From Podochytrium sp. JEL0797 (lineage: Eukaryota > Chytridiomycota > Chytridiomycetes > Chytridiales > Chytriomycetaceae), in assembly GCA_027596195.1 (NCBI GenBank), contig JADGJG010000270.1:1-26540 (forward strand): a stretch of DNA of 26,540 nucleotides. Direction: 5' to 3'. The position numbers and the translations under genes were made by a program. Positions 9,261-16,829 of this stretch are shown here, one piece after another (the stretch's first letter is position 1; every line of letters begins with the position of its first letter). The notes under the pieces are model-generated. The model made no database searches. It was not told the DNA's origin and saw only the letters and a list, made by a program, of their open reading frames with translations.

Positions 9261-9550
9261 AATTGGAAAGTTGTTCGACGCGCTGTTGCTGGCCCGCTAC
9301 TTACTTTTTTAGGAAGGAAGGAAATCAAAGCGCGGATAAAATTCGTTTCAAATTCAACAACCCAAAGCTGAACAACAGAATCATGCGTGAAAGAAGCTCA
9401 AAGGAGCTCTCGAGCATCACCGGCTCCACTTATCTCTATGTCACAAAACTCGCAGCACCCCTCCCACTCTCTCTTCTCACCTACTCCACAAATGAACCCG
9501 CGGTTGCGCCACCCACACCACCACCATTACCTCAAACTCCACCATAGCAA
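9202..9550 (+). repeat. tandem unit, partial copy 3 (349 bp)
   Basis: Identical to 5810-6158 and 7506-7854, stopping at CCATAGCAA, after which the sequence changes abruptly to the Ser/Thr-rich tail. The right edge marks a deletion or recombination breakpoint. Confidence 0.95.
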
Positions 9551-9946
9551 GTTATGATTTCTCATGGGTCGACGCCAACTTCTTCTGCCACCCCGACTTC
9601 TTCTTTTACTACAAGCTCTTCTACGGAATCAAGCTCTTCGGATACATCAAGCTCCTCTGCTAAACCAAGCTCTTCAACCACACCAAGCGCGTCTGCCACA
9701 CCAACCTCTTCTGTGACTACGACAAAAGTCAAGACTACAACCCTCACCACCAGGCGCAGAACTACCACGAAAACAAGAACCACTAGAACACGCAGAACCA
9801 CCAGATCCACCACAACGCGCAGAACCACCAGATCCACCAGAACAACCAAAACTGCAAAGACCACTGCGACGACAACGAATGGTGCTTCTTCCCTGAAGAC
9901 TGGCGCGGCTCTTTGCGTGGATCAGCATTGTGCCGCTCTATTTTAA
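9551..9946 (+). pseudogene. Ser/Thr/Arg-rich chitinase tail, orphaned 3' exon
   Basis: Reads VMISHGSTPTSSATPTSS, then a Ser-rich block (about residues 15-60 of the frame) and a Thr/Arg/Lys block with repeated RRTTRST, ending NGASSLKTGAALCV... and TAA at 9944-9946. Low-complexity Ser/Thr tails follow the catalytic domain in many fungal chitinases, where they are O-glycosylated and hold the enzyme at the wall. VMI could be the remnant of barrel strand 8. The last 15 residues are only weakly hydrophobic, so a GPI signal is doubtful. It is separated from any chitinase start by partial unit 3. It is an own gene only if a start at the ATG at 9554 is used, which would leave it without a signal peptide. 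Confidence 0.6.
9791..9839 (+). repeat. 22-bp direct repeat, period 27, coding RRTTRST
   Basis: CGCAGAACCACCAGATCCAC occurs at 9791 and 9818 in the Thr/Arg tail. Such in-frame minisatellites change length easily. Confidence 0.85.
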
Positions 9947-10840
9947 CATTGCTATATTTTGGATTTTAGTTTGAGTTGGTTTTTTTAATACATTTTTCTG
10001 CATTTCTCGAAACTGCATTTATACTGTCAATTATGCGCACTTGTCCGTGTCACACAACCACCTTCTTTGGAAGAAACTCTTATCGATGGGGGAGGGGGTG
10101 CCTTTTGTGCTGCTCCTTACCTTTCGTCTATCCACCTGTCTGGGGGGGTGGGGGAGGGGTGTAAGAGTTATTCTGTTTGTCTTTTTTTTCGTTTCCGTTG
10201 ACTAACGCGTGTTTTATTTATTCATGAACTCGTACCCGCCAAATCAACACCGCTGACAAATTGCGGATGCTTTGCGAACTTTTTTCAATATAAATCTGTT
10301 ACACAAACACTTTGACCTTTTTTGACTGACGCGAAAACCGAATTGCCACCGGATATCTTCTGTCGCGGCATATCTTGACTACACCTTGTAAGTCTTACTT
10401 GATTCAGTTTCGCTAATTTAAAAAAAAACCGTCTTCCGGTAGGCGTCAGGTGCACAATCGTTTCCAGACCCACGGACGTCAGCTGAGCAAAGATGAAAAT
10501 CAAAAGCGGTTCAATCACTCTGATTTCATTCGTAGCTACTTAGAGTTTAGAATTTTGTTGAGAATTTGGCAGACACGTGCACACATCTGCATGCGCTCCC
10601 GGTTCCCCACTCCTTTTATACATTTTCGGGTGGACCCTTTGACATTCGGACTCTTTTGTTTTATATGAGTATGATAACCTTTTTTGATGAGTCCGTCGTC
10701 ATCTTGCGAGGCTTGTGATACCCCGCTCGTTTTTTGCGATATAGCTACATCCCTGCGCACACATGGGCCGATGGATGCGTCAACTTTCGGTGGCGTTTTC
10801 GCTTGCGGGGAGATTGAAATAAATACAACCCGAAAAAAAT
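9947..10840. other. long intergenic region, no gene seen
   Basis: AT-rich with G tracts at 10085-10097 (G5AG5) and 10142-10159 (G7TG5AG4). Several short frames have no protein-like content. The right part is the promoter of the VHS gene. No RNA gene recognised. Confidence 0.6.
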
Positions 10841-11715
10841 ATGCCCCAAGAAATCGCTCGCTGCATTCAGGATGCCGCATTCTCAGAGCCAGAGCTTCTC
10901 AACAGTCAAGAAGTAATCAAACAGATCAAATGGCATTACGACTCGGACTTCCCTCGACTTGGGTGAGCTGGAAACCGCAGGACCCGCAAATCGGATGAGA
11001 CACTCAAATTCTACAACCGTGTTCCTGCACACAGATGCAATGTCGCGATCAGCACCATCAACTCCATCCTTCTTACAGACGACCCCGGTACGTGCGTCTG
11101 ATACGCTCGAAATTATCTTATCATTGTGTTGAACAGCTGCGGTTGAACGAACCCTGTTCTTGTTGGACACACTCTATCGACAATGCGGAGTGATATTCGC
11201 CATCTGCTTCGATGATTATCTCGCCTTTTACAAAGATTTGTTGCAGAATCCAGTTGAGTGGTGGACTTGACCCCTTATTTTCTTTCGATCGAGTTGCGCA
11301 ACGGTCCTGACAGGACGGCTTTGTTTTAGGACTTCTCCCCGGATCATAGGCTGCAGCTCTTGTACATGATTGCGAACTGGGTCTCTGCGGGATTTGAGAA
11401 TGGTGCGTTGCCGTGTTTTGCTGGTGGCGTTTTGGCGGCGTTTTTTGATCAACCCACTCGAATATAGAGTTATCGAAACACCTGAATATGGCGCCGAGGT
11501 TACGACAATTTTTTGAAGCGTTGGTCCGGGCTGGATACGAGTTTCCAGATGAGTCCCTGTCCAAGGTGCGTTGTTGTCGAGAATCCTTCATTCGCTTAAA
11601 TTTGAAATCGCAGCTTCCGCCTGGATTGGTTGACCATCTGCGAAAAGAATCGAATGCGCGATGGAAAGGACTCACCACGGGGTTTCATTTCAAATCTGTT
11701 GGAGGCAAACGCTGA
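10841..11715 (+). CDS. VHS-domain protein (endosomal sorting type)
   Basis: Probable exons 10841-10962, 10981-11087, 11137-11252, 11330-11402, 11468-11565 and 11614-11715, about 205 residues. The core reads NVAISTINSILLTDDPAAVERTL then FLLDTLYRQCG (family: ALxLLDxLVKNCG), DHRLQLLYMIANWVSAGFEN (family: IxxLIxxWAxxF) and FFEALVRAGYEFP (family: YxxLxxxGxxFP), which is the VHS fold of Vps27/Hse1/Tom1/GGA/Lsb5. VHS proteins bind ubiquitin or cargo tails at endosomes or the trans-Golgi. This one ends right after the domain, with no FYVE, UIM, GAT or SH3, so it may be a stand-alone adaptor or its 3' part is lost. The first intron is a problem: the best frame needs an 18-nt intron (10963-10980); skipping to 11035 gives a normal 72-nt intron but removes a helix. 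Confidence 0.72.
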
Positions 11716-11857
11716 TGCGGCGAACTGACCCCACTTTTGCTGACTTGCCTTTATCGCTGTTGTATCAAATTGTATAAAAAATACCACTGTTATTTGATTC
11801 GTTTGTTTGCCGGTCGCGTGTCCAAAATCCCGTTCGGACAAAAACGAAACTCAAAAC

Positions 11858-14800
11858 ATGTCGAAGCGACCCGCCCTATCGAACGACAAGACCGACACCT
11901 CTGCACTGCTGCACATCCCGTCCCTCGACCTAGTCAAGACGAAGCCATCACCCACGCCAGCGGAGATGCGGCTGCCGCTGTTTGACTACCAGCAACTGAC
12001 ACTCCGGCGGATGATCGCGGTGGAGCTGAGAACCGAGCGGCAGTGTAGCCAGAGATGGGAATGGGATGGCGAAGCAAGCCACCATAGATTCGCTGGACAG
12101 CTTTCGCCATCGATACCTAGAAGCCGCCTTGTTTTGACAATGAACACGTTCCCTAAAGAAAGCGACAGGGCTCACTGTTCCTGGTGTTTTTCGGCCTCTT
12201 TTCACGCGCGGCGGAGTCATCGCGGATGTTGTTGGACTGGGCAAGACGGCCTGCTGCATTGCGCTGGTGCTGCTGGACATGAGACCGTCACGCAGGAAAG
12301 ACGCTCGTGGTGACGCCAAACCACCTTTCAAAACAATGGCGCGACAAGATCAAAAAGTTTACGAATCCCGGTGCCCTCAGTGTCCATCGCGTCAAGATCC
12401 TGACTCTCTTTCCAATGGAAAAGCAAATCCAAGAAAGCAACGTCGTCATCGCCACCATGGAATTCCTCACGTCCCCGGAGTACCAGCAGCGTCTTCAAAC
12501 ATCCTCCAAAACGAACACGCTCCATGCCATCCCTTGGCGACGCGTCATCTTCGACGAGTGTCACGAAACCATTCTCTTAGGTAAGCTCTAATGGGCGGCC
12601 GACGCAAAACACAAGGGCTGACACCGAGGTTATCTGTTAGGCGGCCAATCCATGAATATTCTGCGTTCGTTCGAAGCTCTGAATGTGTGGTGTGTGTCCG
12701 GAACGCCCTTCACGCACAACGATCAATCGATTTACGGAATTCATCAGCTTCTCAACATTGAAATTCGTCTCAATGTGACAAATAACCCCTTCGCGATGAT
12801 GGCGAAAACGTCGTACCGCAACGAAGCGTTCGAATACCTCAAGAAACACATTTACCTCCGCAACACGCCCGAATCGATCGCCGCGTTTCGCAAAACCACC
12901 GGATCACGCGCTCTCATTGCCCAGCCTCGATACGAAGAACACATTATCTTCTTGCCATATACCGTGTTTGAACGCGCCTTTTACGACGAACGCCTCACGC
13001 GTATCGAATCCACTAAAAACTTATACTCCGAACGTCTCGAACCCCTCCGCCAACTCTGCTGCCACCCTGAAGCCAGCGAAGAATGGAACCAACGCATCGC
13101 CGACCTCGATCCCCGCACGAACCGCGTTTACGTCAAATCTTTTCAAGCCGCACCCCCCGCACCTGTCCCTGCCACGCAAAAAGGCCTCTCCCTCGACCAG
13201 CTCCCTGCCCGCATGATCAAAGTCAAACGTGCCGACCTTGCCAAACTCGACATGAGCCACCAACGCATCCAGAACCGTATCGGAGCCGCGCGCAACAGTA
13301 TTGCGTACTGCGAAGTGCTCATCAAGAGTGTGACGTTGTCGCATCACCGCGTGACGCAACGTGCGAGTGGGAAAGACGGAGGGACGTTCAGTTTCTACGA
13401 TTTGAGTGCCGATTTGGGCGGGGAGTGTGTGGAGGATTGGGCGGAGGAGGATGAAACTGGGTTCTGTCGATTCAGAGTTGTGGAGCCGGGTCAGGGTGTC
13501 ATGTATGTGCGCCCACAGGCGGGGATGGAGAACCTGTCGAATATTGTGGGCAACATGGAAAAGAGCGCGTTTGTGAAGACGACGCAGGAGTGGGTCGCTG
13601 GGCAGCAGGTCGAGTTGCGAGAAAATCGAAAGGAGAAGGAAAAGTCGGAGACTGAGATGCGTTACTTTCTGAGCATGGTCGAGAGTTTGCAAGAGGCTGA
13701 GAATGAGGTGGCGAGGTCCAAGTTGAAGGGATATGTGGCGGACGAAGGCGACTCGCTTGTGATGGCTCCATCTGAGAAGGAGGCCCAGGAGAAAGAAAAT
13801 GTTCATGAATGCTCGCTTTGTAACGAGGAAGTCACGATGCTGGCGGTCCTCGGATGCGGTCACTCTTCGTGCCGCCCTTGTCTGGTTAGCTCAGTGCTTG
13901 TTCGAATCCCGTAAATATTCTAACAAACTGAACTTATGCAGGATACTTGGTTCGAAAAGAGCAAATCCTGTCACACCTGCCGCAAAATCATCAACGACAA
14001 CGACGAAATTTTCGACTTCAACGCGTCCAAAAAGGAACCCACCGCTCCTGCAACCGAGACTCCAATTCGCGAAGAGCCACCCAAGATTACTCCCATGATT
14101 CTCCAACCCGTGCCACCCATCGTCATGAAGCACGGAACCAAGCCAGCCGCTGTGGCCGATTTCTTGCGCAAGACCCTCGCCGAGTCCCCAGACAACCGCA
14201 TCATTGTGTTTTCAAAGTGGCAGTCGATGCTGAATTTGCTGGCCAAATCCTTAAACACTCTTGAGATTCCCAACTTGTGAGCTTCTTTCGAACTGTTGCC
14301 AGAGGATTCGAGTTTCTGATACGATTCTGTTCACTTACGCGATTTTTATTCAGATTCCCCAAACTGTCGCTCAACAAGCAAATCGCCCACGAAGCCTACG
14401 AATCAAAACACGCCCCCTCCACCCCATCCTCCTCCAAGAAAAAGTCCAAACCAACATCCACACCCCAACTCGAGCCCCATCCACAAGAATACGACACAGC
14501 GTCCTGCCGCATCTCGGACCCGATCCAAGAATTTAAAACGAGCCGCGAGTTCCGCATTTTGATGCTCAGTTTGGAAGAGAGTGCGTCGGGAACGAATTTG
14601 CAGTGCGCGAATGTGATTGTGATGTTGGAGCCTGCGAGTGGGGATAACAGTGTGCATGCGATTGCGACGGAGCAGCAGGCGATTGGGAGGGCTGTGCGGT
14701 ACGGGGTGAGCATTTTTGGCGTGCGCTTTTTGTTTTCTGGTGACTGACACTGATTTCGCGTTTTTCACCTCGTATAAACCAAAAACAGCAAACCAAGCTC

Positions 14801-15241
14801 GTTCAAGTCTACAAATTCATTGTCAAAGGAACTATTGAGGAAGACCTGTATCGCTTCCAAGAAGTCGAACGCAAGAAGCGGCTCGCTCTCTCAGAAGGAA
14901 ACATTGTTCATTTGCAGCGCGCGCGGTTGATTGAGTCCGATGCGATGTTCACGCGGCACGATATCGAAGTGTCTGGCATGCGCGTGGTTGAGGAGGAACC
15001 AGTTCAAGAAGTGGGAGTGGCGAAGGAGGGAGGGGATGTGATTCCCATCGAAGACGATTCGGAGGATGAAGAACCCCCGGCTATCGCGTCACCACCACCC
15101 AGGCCGGTCAAAATGGCGCGAAATCTCAAACTAATTCAGTTCTGTTGTCCGATTTGCAACAAGGATTTGGATGCTGATTCGAACGCTGAAATGAATGTGC
15201 ACGTGGACGACTGTTTGGTTCACCGTCAAACAATGATTTGA
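11858..15241 (+). CDS. SNF2-family translocase with RING and UBZ4-like finger (Rad5/Uls1-like)
   Basis: Exons 11858-12580, 12641-13884, 13942-14276, 14354-14705 and 14789-15241, about 1,035 residues. The helicase core has LFDYQQLTLRRMI, GGVIADVVGLGKT (Walker A), KTLVVTPNHLSKQW (Ia), FDECHE (II), VWCVSGTPFTHN (III), and in lobe 2 RIIVFSKWQSML (IV), LSLEESASGTNLQ (V) and EQQAIGRAVRYGQ (VI). A complete C3HC4 RING (ECSLC...CGHSSCRPC...CHTC) is split by the intron at 13885 and sits between the lobes, as in Rad5, HLTF, SHPRH and Uls1. The last exon has VIPIEDDSEDEE (SIM-like) and CPIC...HVDDC, a Rad18-type UBZ4-like finger. Likely role: ATP-driven remodelling plus ubiquitin ligase activity in DNA-damage tolerance or SUMO-targeted turnover. 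Exon 1 changes frame twice, at AAA runs near 12156 and 12298; removing one A at each restores the frame. Confidence 0.85.
13885..13941 (+). other. intron resembling a fused tRNA D arm and T arm
   Basis: The 57-nt intron between the two RING halves starts GTTAGCTCAGTGC and continues TTGTTCGAATCCCGTA. The first block matches the tRNA-Lys D-arm/A-box region of this window (12 of 14), the second its T arm/B box (12 of 16), with the anticodon arm missing between them. Confidence 0.55.
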
Positions 15242-15397
15242 AAGTTAAAAATAAAGGATTCTTTAATGCTCTTATTTTCCACGCTGAATGACTTTTGTGA
15301 ACCTCGATTGGCTCGTTTTGGCAGCTTCCGACAGATTCGACAGGGCTGGATCGAACAAATACGAGATGAGAACATTGAACAGTGGGGCTGCATGAAC

Positions 15398-16188
15398 TTA
15401 CGAATCAGATTCCTTTCTTTTGAAACCCATGCTTTGACTGGCGATACGTCTTTCGAAAGTGAGGAGCGCGTCAGTATTTAACGCGTTTTCGTCTTCTTCA
15501 TGTCGCTCACCTCGTGCGGAAACGTACAAATTGATATCCTTCAAGATCTCAATCACATCATTCGGCTGCAAATCACGATCATCGAATTCCTCAAAGTCTT
15601 GATATTTTCAAATCAAATGCAAGAATCAGTTTGCTGGCCCGCGAGAACTCAAAACGAATTGTCCATTTACCATCGAAATCTACACTCGCTTCTCGATCTA
15701 CAGGTTCGTCCATAACAGATCGACTCATTCCTCCCGCGACGGCATCGAGGTTCGGCTCGATTCGAACGTCCAATGTGATGACAGCTTCATGGTTGATTGG
15801 ATTCGATTCCAGTTTGTTCATTATGTTTTGCAACTGCGATGATGTCGATATGAGTTGCGTCGCGTCGTTCTGCGGAAGTGTTTTTGAAGAAAATGTCAGT
15901 TTCTGCGTCCGAATCGATGCAAGGTGAAATTTCGCGCTTGCATCTTTTGCCATTGGGTATATGCGGATATCAAAGTCGCTTGCAAAGTGAGGGTCGATTC
16001 CTAGATGTTCCGTGATCTTGGCGGGCGTGAGTGTTTTTGGGAGACGTACTCTGAAAAAATTCAGGGACTCGGATTACTTTGCGTTTTAGTTGGTCCATGT
16101 CTTGTGCGTATGCTGGATCCAGATCGATCTGGAAGTCTGTCTGCCGTGCGAGGAAAACTCGCAGGCGTAAACTTGTGCAGCAGGCCAT
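15398..16188 (-). CDS. unknown conserved-looking protein
   Basis: Not recognised. From the ATG at 16188 (minus) the frame reads [16 protein letters not shown]...[14 protein letters not shown]. It slips at a T6 run (about 16054-16059), after which [20 protein letters not shown] and [19 protein letters not shown] follow. Deleting one T joins them; a 27-nt intron does not fit the phase. A second intron (about 15603-15660, weak donor GTTTTG) leads to [18 protein letters not shown], a charged stretch, and a TAA at 15398-15400. A good donor (TCGTAAGT) lies exactly on that stop, so the gene may instead continue past 15398 into SNLSEAAKTSQSRFT-like sequence ending near 15258. It is soluble with no membrane segment, converges with the SNF2 gene and shares a 75-bp start region with RLP24. 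Confidence 0.55.
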
Positions 16189-16263
16189 CGAACCCGTCTG
16201 GAAATTTTTTCTCGAGTTTTTTTTTTTTTTTTGTTCACCAACCAACCAACCACCACCACCACC
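16189..16263. promoter_or_regulatory. short divergent start region, RLP24 / unknown gene
   Basis: Seventy-five bases separate the opposite ATGs. It holds a T-rich tract (about 16203-16231) and CCAAC/CCA repeats next to the RLP24 start. No TATA box seen. Confidence 0.5.
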
Positions 16264-16794
16264 ATGAGACTCGAAAAGTGCTTCTTCTGCTCATCAACAG
16301 TGTACCCTGGACATGGGATGATGTTTGTGCGCAACGATGCAAAGGTAAGAACCTTCCCCTGCGGCTTGGATCCCACTCACGCTTCTTCCCAGCAATTCCG
16401 GTTCTGTCGCTCCAAGTGCCACAAGAACTTCAAGATGAAGCGCAACCCGCGCAAGGTCAAGTGGACCAAAGCGTTCCGCACGGCCGCCGGCAAAGAAATG
16501 ACGGTCGACGCCTCCCTCGAGTTTGAGAAGCGCCGCAACATCCCCGTGCGGTACGACCGCGAGCTCATGGCCACGACACTCAAGGCCATGAAGCGCATTG
16601 CTGAGATCAAGGCGAAGCGCGAGCGTGTGTTTATGAAGAAGCGGTTGGCTGGGAAGAAGGACCAGGAGCGCAGCGAGGCGTTGCGTCTCGTACAGCGCAA
16701 TGTCGAGCTTATCCAGACGCCGGCGCTCAAAAAGCGGTTGGAGGAGAAGCGGATCATTGGGAACCTTGCGAACAAGGATGTGGAGATGGCGTGA
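16264..16794 (+). CDS. RLP24: ribosome biogenesis protein Rlp24 (L24-like)
   Basis: Exons 16264-16344 and 16393-16794 give 160 residues. [23 protein letters not shown] and [20 protein letters not shown] are near-invariant in Rlp24/RSL24D1; C-x2-C and C-x3-C form the zinc site. [20 protein letters not shown] separates it from ribosomal L24 itself. The long basic helical C-terminus (to about residue 155) is the part that recruits the AAA-ATPase Drg1 in yeast. It acts as a placeholder for L24 on pre-60S particles and shuttles from nucleolus to cytoplasm. The 48-nt intron is a multiple of three and has no stop, so retention would insert 16 residues beside the zinc site. The 5' leader is a pyrimidine tract plus CCA repeats. 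An AATAAA follows at 16811. Confidence 0.95.
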   Translation: MRLEKCFFCSSTVYPGHGMMFVRNDAKVRTFPCGLDPTHASSQQFRFCRSKCHKNFKMKRNPRKVKWTKAFRTAAGKEMTVDASLEFEKRRNIPVRYDRELMATTLKAMKRIAEIKAKRERVFMKKRLAGKKDQERSEALRLVQRNVELIQTPALKKRLEEKRIIGNLANKDVEMA

Positions 16795-16829
16795 ACGTGA
16801 TTGTGTTCAAAATAAACTTCTTCATTTCT

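Noticed and set aside
9562..9864. Minus-strand hydrophobic ORF rich in Val/Leu
   Set aside because: It is the exact antisense of the Thr/Arg/Ser repeat, so its hydrophobic look is a by-product of low-complexity coding sequence.
11121..11678. 185-residue ORF on the minus strand over the VHS gene
   Set aside because: It covers exons and introns of the plus-strand gene, lacks any domain signature and has composition expected of an antisense shadow.
13021..13863. 280-residue minus-strand ORF
   Set aside because: Antisense to a conserved SNF2 exon; its openness follows from the codon bias of the real gene.
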